Shown in pieces: positions 18,339 through 26,206 of a DNA stretch of 38,223 nucleotides; positions within the stretch are counted from its first letter, which is position 1, and every line of letters starts with the position of its first letter. The translations under genes and the position numbers were made by a program. Source of the DNA: Elusimicrobiaceae bacterium (GTDB taxonomy: Bacteria; Elusimicrobiota; Elusimicrobia; Elusimicrobiales; Elusimicrobiaceae); assembly GCA_017646765.1 (NCBI GenBank), contig JAGCMD010000052.1, forward strand, positions 1 through 38,223, in the 5' to 3' direction. Below the pieces are notes generated by a model, which did not search any database, was not told the origin of the DNA, and saw only the letters and a program-made list of their open reading frames with translations.

Positions 18339-18368
18339 AACCCACCCTTTACCCATAAAAGAGTGGGT
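18339..18368 (-). terminator. Terminator of the Ntn-hydrolase gene
   Basis: On the minus strand ACCCAC and GTGGGT form a stem followed by TTTTC, just after the stop at 18390. Confidence 0.6.
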
Positions 18369-18389
18369 GATTAAACCATTTAGTTTTTG

Positions 18390-19490
18390 CTAAAACGTCC
18401 GTTCGTAAAATGTTTCGCGCGGTGTTTCGTCCATGTCCGTTACCGTGTAAGGGACTTTTGCAAAATCAATTTTGGTTAGGTCCACTTTGCGAATAGCTGA
18501 ATTATACATGGTGCGGTAATAGAACGCCGGATGCGTAACATCTGAAACGGCCGTCCATTGCGTAGCGCTGGGCATATCGGGTATTTTTTCGCCGGGAGCA
18601 TATTCCGCGCCGATAGGCAAATCAAAATTGTTTAAGATGTGAAAAGCCTGTGTAACAGCCGCGTATGTATCCGGAACCGTCGGAGCACTGTGTAAGAAAA
18701 AGAACGCACGCACCAACCGTGAAGGCGGCGTCAAATCACCGGGCAGTCCCATCAAATTGGTGCCGCCGCCCAGCGAAAACAAGTGGACATCTCCCACCGT
18801 TTTATCGGGCGTCTCTCCGCCGGAAAGGTGGATGTAATTATTTAAGTTAGCTTGGTGCCACGGAAAACCCGGCGAGTTGGTAAACACCCCTAAATTGTTT
18901 TCATAAATGTGGCGTTCACCGCGGTTGGTAATTTCCAAAATCATGCTTTTCCCCGAAGCATCACTGATACGCCAATGCCCGGTGGCATAGTGCCCGCCGG
19001 CATCGGGCTTGCCGATGGGAATAATTTCAATTTTTTGAAGTCCCTCCAACGCTTCATCCACCGTAGCAAAGTTGGTCAACATATAGCGCACCAGCTCTCC
19101 GTCGCTAACTGATTTTTTGGCGTGTGCAGCCTTGTACGGTGTTAAACTGCCATAATGCGAGAAGTAAAAGATCCCTACATTTAACCCCTTTTCATGTACG
19201 CCCTCTGTTACAAAGCGCGGTTCCACCGTGCTGGCTCCCACCGCGCCGTATTTATTGTGCCACGTCTTTCCGTTTTCACCCGTCGGCGTGAGGGCGGTGT
19301 TTTTCATACCTCGCGGCATGACGATTAGTTTGCTGTTTAGGTTGCCGCCTTTCCACTCAATGGTACGTGCGAGCAACCGCGTGCCGTCTTGTGCATTGAT
19401 GGCGATACCGGTACAAGCGTATGTTTTAGGTGTGCACAAGAGTCCTGCCGCTAACACGGCAAGAAGTAATTGGTAGCTTGTTTTTTTCAT
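18390..19490 (-). CDS. Exported choloylglycine hydrolase / penicillin V acylase family (linear amide C-N hydrolase)
   Basis: The 366-residue protein has a signal peptide (MKKTSYQLLLAVLAAGLLCTPKTYA) that ends immediately before Cys26. Signal cleavage would expose Cys26 as the N-terminal nucleophile of an Ntn hydrolase, as known for Gram-negative penicillin V acylases. Around it CTGIAI and LLARTIEW (Arg42, Glu45) match the family, and GVFTNSPGFPWHQANLNNY gives the conserved Asn region. Homologues hydrolyse conjugated bile salts, penicillin V or acyl-homoserine lactones; the sequence does not decide which. In a gut bacterium bile salt deconjugation is attractive but unproven. It has AAAGGAGG before ATG, a minus-strand TATAGT at 19527-19522, and a 22-bp perfect palindrome just upstream. 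Confidence 0.9.
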   Translation of the reverse strand: MKKTSYQLLLAVLAAGLLCTPKTYACTGIAINAQDGTRLLARTIEWKGGNLNSKLIVMPRGMKNTALTPTGENGKTWHNKYGAVGASTVEPRFVTEGVHEKGLNVGIFYFSHYGSLTPYKAAHAKKSVSDGELVRYMLTNFATVDEALEGLQKIEIIPIGKPDAGGHYATGHWRISDASGKSMILEITNRGERHIYENNLGVFTNSPGFPWHQANLNNYIHLSGGETPDKTVGDVHLFSLGGGTNLMGLPGDLTPPSRLVRAFFFLHSAPTVPDTYAAVTQAFHILNNFDLPIGAEYAPGEKIPDMPSATQWTAVSDVTHPAFYYRTMYNSAIRKVDLTKIDFAKVPYTVTDMDETPRETFYERTF

Positions 19491-19538
19491 CTAATTCCTC
19501 CTTTAAAGGTATTTCTATTAGACTATATTTTTGGCCAA

Positions 19539-19560
19539 AACCCTTTTTATAAAAAGGGTT
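19539..19560. promoter_or_regulatory. 22-bp perfect palindrome upstream of the Ntn-hydrolase gene
   Basis: AACCCTTTTT and AAAAAGGGTT flank a central AT, giving perfect dyad symmetry. It covers the -35 region relative to the minus-strand TATAGT, where an operator would be expected. It could instead be a weak terminator. Confidence 0.4.
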
Positions 19561-19581
19561 AGTTTTTAGAGAGAATACAAT

Positions 19582-19614
19582 AAAAGGCCCGTTTCCGATT
19601 AGAAGCGGACCTTT
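19582..19614 (-). terminator. Terminator of the Gly/His-rich lipoprotein gene
   Basis: An imperfect stem (AAAGG/CCTTT with CCG/CGG inside) lies 27 bases after the stop, with a T-rich minus-strand 3' side. Confidence 0.55.
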
Positions 19615-19640
19615 GTTTTACTCATTATAAGGTTACGGCG

Positions 19641-20162
19641 TTATTTTCTGGCTCCGCGCACGGCGGCTCCGGAAGCATCATGCCCTCCTCCCGAGTGTCC
19701 GCCCCCGTGTTGACCGGATGCGCCCGGACCATGGGTTCCCCCATGTCCGAAGGCATTTCCGTGACCTTGGTGCCCCGGAGTTTGCCCATGGGCCGCGTGT
19801 CCGGGTGTGTTACCGTGGGGTTGATGACCGCTTCCCGGATGAGCCGGTGTTCCCCCGTGACCATTTGGCACGATACCGGGCGTAGGGCGTGGAGTGGGCC
19901 GCGGGCGCGGTTTCAAAGGAGCCGGCCGTGGCGGGAGCGGTCTGGGGGGCGAGGCCACAACCACAGGTCTGGGAGCTATCACCGGCACTAATGGTTTAGG
20001 TCGCGATACAATTACCAACGGTTCAGATACCACAACCGGGGCCGGTTCCACTTCTATTACGGGAGTAGTATATGACAGTTCGGCATACCCTTGGGGTGTT
20101 ACCGTAGCCATACAACCTCCCAAGCTGATACAGCTTGCCAGCAAAAAGAATACTTTGTTCAT
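19641..20162 (-). CDS. Pro-rich, Gly/His-rich lipoprotein of unknown function
   Basis: The start is placed at ATG 20162, because a strong TAAGGAGGTG site lies 6 bases before it; the frame is open further upstream but without such a site. The 173-residue product begins MNKVFFLLASCISLGGC, a textbook signal with lipobox (LGGC). Residues to about 60 contain EVEPAPVVVSEPLVIV, followed by a long Pro-rich rod of PRPVV and RPRPTPRPTP units. The last 70 residues are Gly/His-rich (GHQGHGNAFGHGGTHGPG). The His content could bind metal, but this is only composition. It has its own terminator and is probably monocistronic. Confidence 0.75.
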   Translation of the reverse strand: MNKVFFLLASCISLGGCMATVTPQGYAELSYTTPVIEVEPAPVVVSEPLVIVSRPKPLVPVIAPRPVVVASPPRPLPPRPAPLKPRPRPTPRPTPGIVPNGHGGTPAHPGSGHQPHGNTPGHAAHGQTPGHQGHGNAFGHGGTHGPGASGQHGGGHSGGGHDASGAAVRGARK

Positions 20163-20216
20163 ACTAATCACCTCCTTACCTCTATATAAACCGGGAGAAA
20201 AACTTTTTATTGCATG

Positions 20217-20244
20217 CTGACACAAACGGCCTATTTTATATAAT
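20217..20244 (+). promoter_or_regulatory. Promoter of the potassium transporter gene, predicted leaderless
   Basis: CTGACA (20217-20222), 16-base spacer, TATAAT (20239-20244). The ATG at 20253 begins eight bases after the -10, with no Shine-Dalgarno. Confidence 0.7.
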
Positions 20245-20252
20245 ATAAGTAT

Positions 20253-21626
20253 ATGAACTGGAAGGAATTTTTTAGTAAGATGCGTGAGTTTTTAAAACTC
20301 ACCATGCGTAAATACTCCTTGTTTTTATTGCGGCTCACCCCGCACCAAAACATCGCCCAAACAGTACTTTCTTATACTGTGCTGGGGACGATTGTTTTGT
20401 CGTTTCCGTTTATGACGTCCGCCCGCGTGTCTTTTTTAGACAACTTATTTACCGCAGCGGCAGCCGTTTCCACCGCCGGTCTGCAAACGGTTAATTTCGC
20501 CGAGTCCTATTCGTTTTTGGGTAAGTTAGTTGTGCTTATTTTAATTCAAATCGGCGGGCTTGGATACATGACATTTTCGTCGTTTGTCTATTTGTCTTTT
20601 TCCGAACGCCACCGCTTGCGCCACCGCCAACAAGAGTCTTTAACCGCCGAAGTCTCGTTGCCTAAAACGCTGGATATTACGTCCTTCTTGCATTCGGCGT
20701 TTGTTTTTACCTTGGTGGCGGAAAGTATCGGGGCGGTGTTTTTGTTTAATTACTTCCGGCATCACGACTACACCATTTTAAATGCGCTTTGGTATAGTAT
20801 TTTTCACAGTGTGTCGGCCTTTTGTACCGCGGGATATACCTTGTGGAACAACGGCTTGGAAAATTTTGTAGACAGTAAAACCATCAATATCGTCATTTCT
20901 TGTTTGACGTTGGCCGGATCTATGGGGTTCATTGTCGTAACGGATGTGTTTAATTTTATCCGCCGGAAAACTGCTTCTATATCACTAACCACTAAACTTA
21001 TTGTGTTGGCTACACTGATTATTTTGACGTTTGGTACCATTATTTTATTTGTTACCACCCCGGGCTTAACGATTTGGGAGGCCTGTTTCCAATCCATTGC
21101 CGCTATGACAACGGCCGGGTTTCATACGGTAAATACCGGGTTGCTCTCATCATGTTCGCTTTTAGCGTTAATTATGCTCATGAGTATTGGTGGGGCCCCT
21201 TCCGGAACGGCAGGCGGTATGAAGCTAACGGCTTTTTTTAGCGTGGTAGCCATTATGTATACCCGCTTGCAATTGCGTAACCGGGTGCAGGTGTTAGGGC
21301 GGCGGCTGCCGCTTATGCGGTTGTATGCGGCCACTTCTACCTTTTTATTGTATACTACGTTTTTACTGACCAGTATTTTCTTTTTAACCTGGTCGGAAAA
21401 ACTGCCGTTTTTGAGCCTGGTTTTTGAATCGGCTGCGGCGCTAAGCACTAGCGGTTTATCCACCGGGATTACTCCCCAACTTTCCGTTCTCGGAAAGCTC
21501 ATTATTATCGGTACAATGATTATCGGCCGTATCGGTGTGCTTACTTTCGGGGTAGCCCTGCTGAGCCATGACGACGACGAGGACGAAACTCCCAAGGTAA
21601 AACCGACGGAAGATTTGGCGATTTGA
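20253..21626 (+). CDS. ktrB: KtrB/TrkH-type potassium uptake channel subunit
   Basis: The 457-residue membrane protein has the fourfold M1-P-M2 plan of SKT transporters. All four selectivity-filter loops are visible: AAVSTAGLQT, SVSAFCTAGYTLW, SIAAMTTAGFHTVN and SAAALSTSGLSTGIT, each with its conserved Gly. MLMSIGGAPSGTAGGMK is the intramembrane-loop region. It imports K+ (often with Na+) across the inner membrane. The length fits KtrB better than the longer TrkH. The cytosolic RCK gating subunit (KtrA/TrkA) that normally follows is absent; rimO follows after one base. The C-terminus ends in an acidic tail (HDDDEDETPK). Confidence 0.92.
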   Translation: MNWKEFFSKMREFLKLTMRKYSLFLLRLTPHQNIAQTVLSYTVLGTIVLSFPFMTSARVSFLDNLFTAAAAVSTAGLQTVNFAESYSFLGKLVVLILIQIGGLGYMTFSSFVYLSFSERHRLRHRQQESLTAEVSLPKTLDITSFLHSAFVFTLVAESIGAVFLFNYFRHHDYTILNALWYSIFHSVSAFCTAGYTLWNNGLENFVDSKTINIVISCLTLAGSMGFIVVTDVFNFIRRKTASISLTTKLIVLATLIILTFGTIILFVTTPGLTIWEACFQSIAAMTTAGFHTVNTGLLSSCSLLALIMLMSIGGAPSGTAGGMKLTAFFSVVAIMYTRLQLRNRVQVLGRRLPLMRLYAATSTFLLYTTFLLTSIFFLTWSEKLPFLSLVFESAAALSTSGLSTGITPQLSVLGKLIIIGTMIIGRIGVLTFGVALLSHDDDEDETPKVKPTEDLAI

Positions 21627-21627
21627 T

Positions 21628-22911
21628 ATGAAATTTTACGTAATTAGTTTGGGATGCCCTAAAAATCTAACCAACAGCGAGGAATTTTCCGCCCGGCTAC
21701 TGGCTAACGGCCATAAAATGGTCTTTCGCGCCGAACAAGCCGATGAAATTATCATTAATACATGTGGTTTTATTGCTTCGGCTGTTAAAGAAGCCAAGGA
21801 AGAAATCCGTTACGCACTGGAACTTAAACGTGCCGGTAAAGTAAAAAAAGTAGCTGTTACCGGGTGTTTGGTGGAACGATTTAAAGAGCAATTAGCCCGT
21901 CAATTCCCGCAGATTGATACCCTTTTTTCCATTGCGGCGCAAGAACATATAGAAGATGCCTTACGCACGCGGGGAGCCGTTTTAGAGCCGTTGCCGTCGT
22001 CACTTTATTTGCCGAAATACAAGATGAGTTTAACCGCGCCGCATACGGCATACCTTAAAATTGCCGACGGCTGTAACAACCGCTGTGCGTATTGTACGAT
22101 TCCGTTTATTCGCGGAGCGTACCGTTCCAAACCGATGGAAGATGTGGTGCGCGAAGCACGGCTGATGACACAAAACGGGGTTAAAGAAATTTCGCTGATT
22201 GCCCAAGATACCACATCATACGGGATGGATTTGTACGGCAAGGTGCAATTCTTGCCGTTGTTAGAAAAATTGCTTAAAATACGCGGCCTGGGCCGTTTGC
22301 GCATTATGTATGCGTACCCGCACCGCATGACGCGCGATATCGCCCGGCTGATGGCCGGCACTGACAAAATTTTTCATTATGTGGATATTCCGCTTCAGCA
22401 TATAGCGGACCCGGTATTAAAACGTATGAACCGTCATTGCGACGGGGCGCAAATACGCCGTACCTTGGATATGCTTAAAAAGGAAGTGCCGGATATTTCG
22501 CTGCGTACCAATTTTATCGTGGGCTTTCCCGGGGAAACAAAAAAAGATTTTAACGAGCTTAAAAAATTTGTAAATGAGTATGAATTTGATAACATGGGCG
22601 TGTTTGAATACTTCCGCGAAAAAGGTACCGCCGCCTATGCTATGAAACAAATTCCCGCAGCCGTCAAACACGAACGCGCCCGCGAACTGGAAGAAGTGCA
22701 AAGCCGCGTGATTGACCGTTTAAATAAGCGGCTTGTCGGCACCACATTGGAAGCGATTTCCGACGGTGAAGATTTCGGCCGGACTTACAAAGATGCTCCG
22801 GATATTGACGGGAAAGTTACCTTTACGCGCCCGGTCAAAGCCGGCCGTATCTTTAAAGCACGTGTGGTGGCTGCCCAAGGCTACGAGCGCGAAGTAGAAC
22901 CGCTTTTGTAA
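21628..22911 (+). CDS. rimO: Ribosomal protein S12 methylthiotransferase RimO
   Basis: The 427-residue radical SAM enzyme adds a methylthio group to an Asp of ribosomal protein uS12. The N-terminal methylthiotransferase domain has its three cluster Cys in SLGCPKNLTNSEEF, INTCGF and TGCLVER. The radical SAM motif is CNNRCAYC in DGCNNRCAYCTIPFIRG, and a TRAM domain ends the protein. SLGCPKN distinguishes RimO from MiaB. The ATG follows the transporter stop by one base, so both come from one message. A weak GC hairpin (22928-22947, GAACC/GGTTC) followed by TCTTTC may end transcription. Confidence 0.96.
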   Translation: MKFYVISLGCPKNLTNSEEFSARLLANGHKMVFRAEQADEIIINTCGFIASAVKEAKEEIRYALELKRAGKVKKVAVTGCLVERFKEQLARQFPQIDTLFSIAAQEHIEDALRTRGAVLEPLPSSLYLPKYKMSLTAPHTAYLKIADGCNNRCAYCTIPFIRGAYRSKPMEDVVREARLMTQNGVKEISLIAQDTTSYGMDLYGKVQFLPLLEKLLKIRGLGRLRIMYAYPHRMTRDIARLMAGTDKIFHYVDIPLQHIADPVLKRMNRHCDGAQIRRTLDMLKKEVPDISLRTNFIVGFPGETKKDFNELKKFVNEYEFDNMGVFEYFREKGTAAYAMKQIPAAVKHERARELEEVQSRVIDRLNKRLVGTTLEAISDGEDFGRTYKDAPDIDGKVTFTRPVKAGRIFKARVVAAQGYEREVEPLL

Positions 22912-22986
22912 GAATATTCCCCGGGGGAACCCGGAGGCCGGTTCTTTCTAATCATAAAATCATATCTCGGATTCAGCATTTTTTTG

Positions 22987-22993
22987 TTATAAC
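22987..22993 (+). promoter_or_regulatory. -10 box ahead of the 23000 gene
   Basis: TTATAAC contains a TATAAC hexamer (22988-22993) ending six bases before the ATG. No clear -35 is seen. An AGGA lies too close to the ATG for a good ribosome site. Confidence 0.45.
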
Positions 22994-22999
22994 AGGACT

Positions 23000-23521
23000 A
23001 TGGAAAAACCATTTGTCCGCGGGCGTGAAATTATTGTTAATGACAAAATGCAGAAAGGATATCGCTATGTATTGGCGTGTAATCCGGGGGAGAATTTTGC
23101 GCCTGATTTTACGCCCGAGTTAACCCCGGCCCAAATGCTGGCGCGGGGGGTATTTGAGGGACATTATCTAACCGATTGCCGGGCCGAATTTCCCGCTGCG
23201 TGGTTTAAGGGCGTCCGATTAGCGCCCGGCGGACCGGATGTTTCACTCAATCAGTTTAGGGTGAAATCGCGCCAGCCGCTTTCGGTGTGGCGGCAAAAGG
23301 GGTGGATTATCGGGCCGGATGTGCGCGGTTGGTTTCAATGGTATTGCCGGTACTATTTAGGACGGCGGCTCCCGGAAATAGATGCGGTACAAATTGCGCG
23401 GTGGCGCAGTTTTTACCGTCACAAGGCGCAAATCTTAAAAAATTGTCCGCCCGGTCATACCGAGTGCCGCCCGCGCCAGCGTCAAGCGTTATTGCAGTGG
23501 GCATATAATCCCGATTTTTAA
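23000..23521 (+). CDS. Conserved protein of unknown function
   Basis: This 173-residue soluble protein has no signal peptide. It is rich in Trp and Arg, with blocks ARGVFEGHYLTDCRAEFP, SRQPLSVWRQKGWI, GPDVRGWFQWYCRYYLGRR and a C-terminal CRPRQRQALLQWAYNP. I recall similar proteins in many bacteria, always uncharacterised, so it is a real conserved gene rather than a random ORF. Four Cys (at least two in the CPPGHTECRPR region) may matter. No function can be assigned. It stands alone between rimO and the metallopeptidase, each with its own apparent promoter. Confidence 0.8.
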   Translation: MEKPFVRGREIIVNDKMQKGYRYVLACNPGENFAPDFTPELTPAQMLARGVFEGHYLTDCRAEFPAAWFKGVRLAPGGPDVSLNQFRVKSRQPLSVWRQKGWIIGPDVRGWFQWYCRYYLGRRLPEIDAVQIARWRSFYRHKAQILKNCPPGHTECRPRQRQALLQWAYNPDF

Positions 23522-23529
23522 CATTCCCC

Positions 23530-23557
23530 TTGACAAACCGAATTTTTCACCTATACT
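23530..23557 (+). promoter_or_regulatory. Near-consensus promoter of the metallopeptidase gene, predicted leaderless
   Basis: A perfect TTGACA (23530-23535), 16-base spacer and TATACT (23552-23557). The ATG at 23565 starts seven bases after the -10 and has no Shine-Dalgarno. Confidence 0.8.
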
Positions 23558-23564
23558 ATGTATT

Positions 23565-25154
23565 ATGAGAAAATTTTATCTAATACTTTTATTGGTTTTA
23601 TGCTATGTGCCCGGGTTTTGCGCGGCACCGTGGGGTGCTTTGCCCAATTATGTCAATGAGGCGGAACCTGCCAAAACCGGGGAAAAGTATCTGTTGCGGA
23701 AAATTTTAGAAGGCCAGCCGATTGCCGTGGGCTTGGATCCGTATAAGTACACCTCTGACAAATACGGCGGGTCCACGATTGAACAATATACCTTTGCCGA
23801 GCAGGACACCCAAGGAGAAGCCATTTACGATGCTTATAACGAGTGGTTTTTTAATGCGGTGCGCCATATAGAAAAAGCCCAGCGCGAGGACGAGTTCGCA
23901 GACATTTTGCCAATTCTTCGCAAAGGGGTGGAGATGATAATCGGCGGAAAAGACAATGATATAGAATTTTCATTTATGCCGCTTCAATCAATTCAACTGC
24001 ATTGCAGGAGTGGGGCGGGCGGATGTTATGTGCCCGGGCTAAGCGGCCCGTCCAAAATGCCGGCTCGTATTTATCTGCCCAATAAAGATGTCTTCTTGAA
24101 GGCGAGGCAAAAAAACCTTAGTTTGCATGAAATCGGACATTCGCTCGGATTATCGGATCAGTATATCCAAGCCCGTTCGGTTAATTCAGATCCTCGGTAT
24201 GGTTCGTCGGAAGAACGCGATTCTGTTATGAAAAAAGCCGGGTGGACAAAAGGTCTCAGTTGTGATGACGCGGACGGTATTATTAACTTGATAGATATTA
24301 CCCGGGGTATTCGCCGGGGCGGAGAGACGGGGTGGAAAACTTTATGCCCTCATTCAAAGGAGTATTATATAGGTGGTACTTCGGCGTCCAAGGGGCCGTA
24401 TCGTATGCGTTTTGATGAGCCTTTTGATTTTGTGACCCTTGATTCATACGACCCGGATGGAAAAGTAATAAAAACGCAATCGTTTCCGCTGGGTACGTTG
24501 GCGGAAGAAAATCCTTGGGAGGAAGGGGCGGCTCAAATAGTGCAAAGAGATAGTTTCGGACGCCCCGTTTTGGCCCAAGGGGCCGACGGGGAGACAGTTT
24601 ATTATGATTACATCTATGACCGGGTACAGCGTTTGACAGTCAAAGACGGCCGTGCCTTGCGTTTCGTAAGAGAGTATTATTACCCGAAGCACGGCCCGGA
24701 CCACCTGGCGGCTGTTAAAGAAATGGTTTTTATTCAGAACGGTTATTTGAGTATTGCTAAGGTAAAAATATCTACGCGCCACATCTGCACCGGCGAATAC
24801 GCGGAATTGAAAGAAAAATCCGCCGTCCGTGCGTCGGAACGGGTTTATGATTCGGGTGGAAGATTGGTAAAGAGTTTTTATTGGGATGAACAAGAAGAGC
24901 AGGAGGATAAAACAGAGCCGGTGCCGGTGGCCCAAAAATCCGGAAGCGTGGTTTCTAAGTCTCGGAAAAAAGATTTAGCTCGCAGTATAGAACAAACCGT
25001 GAAAAGTGCTCAGCGTCAGAGATTAGAGGAGCAACTGGACGCTTGGACTCAAAAAACATGGAAGGATTTTATGGGGGCGTGTAAAAAATCAAACTGGGGA
25101 AAAAACGAACAAAATATCAACCTGAAAGAAAAAGGCGGGCCATCTGTTTTGTAA
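23565..25154 (+). CDS. Exported zinc metallopeptidase-like protein with YD/RHS-like repeats
   Basis: The 529-residue protein starts with a signal peptide (MRKFYLILLLVLCYVPGFCA). The N-terminal half holds HEIGHSLGLSD at 188-198, an HExxHxxGxxD zinc site as in metzincins, with SVM (220-222) a possible Met-turn. Residues about 294-451 contain YD/RHS-like pieces: SYDPDGKVIK, RDSFGRPV, YYDYIYDRVQRL and VYDSGGRLVKSFYWD. The end is charged and probably helical (QRQRLEEQLDAWTQKTW). The enzyme is likely secreted or periplasmic; the substrate is unknown. It precedes the AHH-like protein by 126 bases. The combination of a peptidase with YD-like repeats recalls polymorphic-toxin architecture, but no full RHS cage is present. 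Confidence 0.75.
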   Translation: MRKFYLILLLVLCYVPGFCAAPWGALPNYVNEAEPAKTGEKYLLRKILEGQPIAVGLDPYKYTSDKYGGSTIEQYTFAEQDTQGEAIYDAYNEWFFNAVRHIEKAQREDEFADILPILRKGVEMIIGGKDNDIEFSFMPLQSIQLHCRSGAGGCYVPGLSGPSKMPARIYLPNKDVFLKARQKNLSLHEIGHSLGLSDQYIQARSVNSDPRYGSSEERDSVMKKAGWTKGLSCDDADGIINLIDITRGIRRGGETGWKTLCPHSKEYYIGGTSASKGPYRMRFDEPFDFVTLDSYDPDGKVIKTQSFPLGTLAEENPWEEGAAQIVQRDSFGRPVLAQGADGETVYYDYIYDRVQRLTVKDGRALRFVREYYYPKHGPDHLAAVKEMVFIQNGYLSIAKVKISTRHICTGEYAELKEKSAVRASERVYDSGGRLVKSFYWDEQEEQEDKTEPVPVAQKSGSVVSKSRKKDLARSIEQTVKSAQRQRLEEQLDAWTQKTWKDFMGACKKSNWGKNEQNINLKEKGGPSVL

Positions 25155-25280
25155 GGGATAGCATCCATCCGACATTTTCCATTTAAAAGGGCCGATATTT
25201 TAGTAAAATTAGGTAATGCTTACGCGCTTTAAAAGTAGAAACATTTGCGCGCGTTTATCGCTGTGTCTATAGGAAAATTT

Positions 25281-25979
25281 ATGCGACTAGCCATTATATT
25301 ATTATTTTTAGCAACCAATGTGTACTCGCAAAATCTTTTTCGGGTTATTGGAAAAAGCAAGAATATAATAAATATAAGCCGCACTACCGTGGTAAGCAAG
25401 GATATTCAAAGCATTGCCGAGACAGTTTTAAAAGATAGAAGCACCGACATTTTGGTACAAGCGGTTAAAAAAGAAATAATTTTACAATCGGTCATTGAGC
25501 AACCGGTTTGTTTGCCGGAAGAGGTGCCGGGCGGGTATAACTATTTGCGGACCGTTTCCAAAGAAATGCGCTGTGAGGGGCGTTGGAAGGGCGTGGTAGA
25601 TTCCGACAGCTACAACGGCGCCCACCATATTATCAATAAATCTGTTTTGGAAGTAATTTACAAAGATTTGGAAATACGTGCCCGGCAAGCCGGCAATATG
25701 ATAGATTTTACATTTGACGAATTTCAAAGTAATGCTCCCGCGGTGTTTCATCCTTTTCACAACTCGTCTAAATACAAACACATCTTTCATAATCGGGAAA
25801 GGCAACTGCGGTTGTATTATTCGGAAGGAGTCTTCGGGTGTATGGAAGACTATTTCAAGCAAATCAATCAAGTTAATGCGCTGGAAGGGTTGCAACTTTA
25901 CGACCGGGAATTTATGAGAACTACACTATTGGAAAGCTCTCTTTGGGCGCAACATTACGGTTTGTTTTGGAAAATGTAG
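25281..25979 (+). CDS. Exported protein with AHH/HNH-nuclease-like motif
   Basis: The start is placed at ATG 25281, where AGGA precedes it and the product begins with a signal peptide (MRLAIILLFLATNVYSQ); a TTG at 25245 would spoil that. The 232-residue protein has NGAHHIINKSVL at about 112-123 and a His/Asn-rich segment FHPFHNSSKYKHIFHN at about 156-171, reminiscent of the AHH branch of HNH/endonuclease VII enzymes. Those domains are usually toxin tips in RHS-type systems. Single Cys residues occur at 77, 98 and 187. No immunity gene is certain. The frame may once have continued: past the TAG, another frame reads protein-like (see findings). The family call is tentative. Confidence 0.6.
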   Translation: MRLAIILLFLATNVYSQNLFRVIGKSKNIINISRTTVVSKDIQSIAETVLKDRSTDILVQAVKKEIILQSVIEQPVCLPEEVPGGYNYLRTVSKEMRCEGRWKGVVDSDSYNGAHHIINKSVLEVIYKDLEIRARQAGNMIDFTFDEFQSNAPAVFHPFHNSSKYKHIFHNRERQLRLYYSEGVFGCMEDYFKQINQVNALEGLQLYDREFMRTTLLESSLWAQHYGLFWKM

Positions 25980-26130
25980 GTTCCGGCAAAAATTATTGGG
26001 GTACATTATTACACAAAATGTATAACTACTTTGCATTTGAGGTGTACAGCGTACCCTTTTATAAAACACAACAAAATCCGCCAAGATGCTTTCAAAAATC
26101 GGCAAATTAGCGGAAGTGTAATCCCACAAA

Positions 26131-26165
26131 AAGACGTTTTAGCCGCGCGGGAAGTTCGCTAAAAC
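26131..26165 (-). terminator. Possible terminator of the ankyrin gene
   Basis: GTTTTAGC (26136-26143) pairs with GCTAAAAC (26158-26165). On the minus strand GTC and TTTTT follow. It lies 41 bases beyond the ankyrin stop. Confidence 0.55.
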
Positions 26166-26206
26166 TGCTAAATCCCGGGGAGATTGGATATCCTCAGGAC
26201 AGAAAA

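Noticed and set aside
18140-18358. 72-residue plus-strand ORF with RVGLEPTTYRLTAGRSTIELSGN
   Set aside because: It is the well-known artefact of translating through a tRNA on the opposite strand; the tRNA-Asn and terminator explain the sequence.
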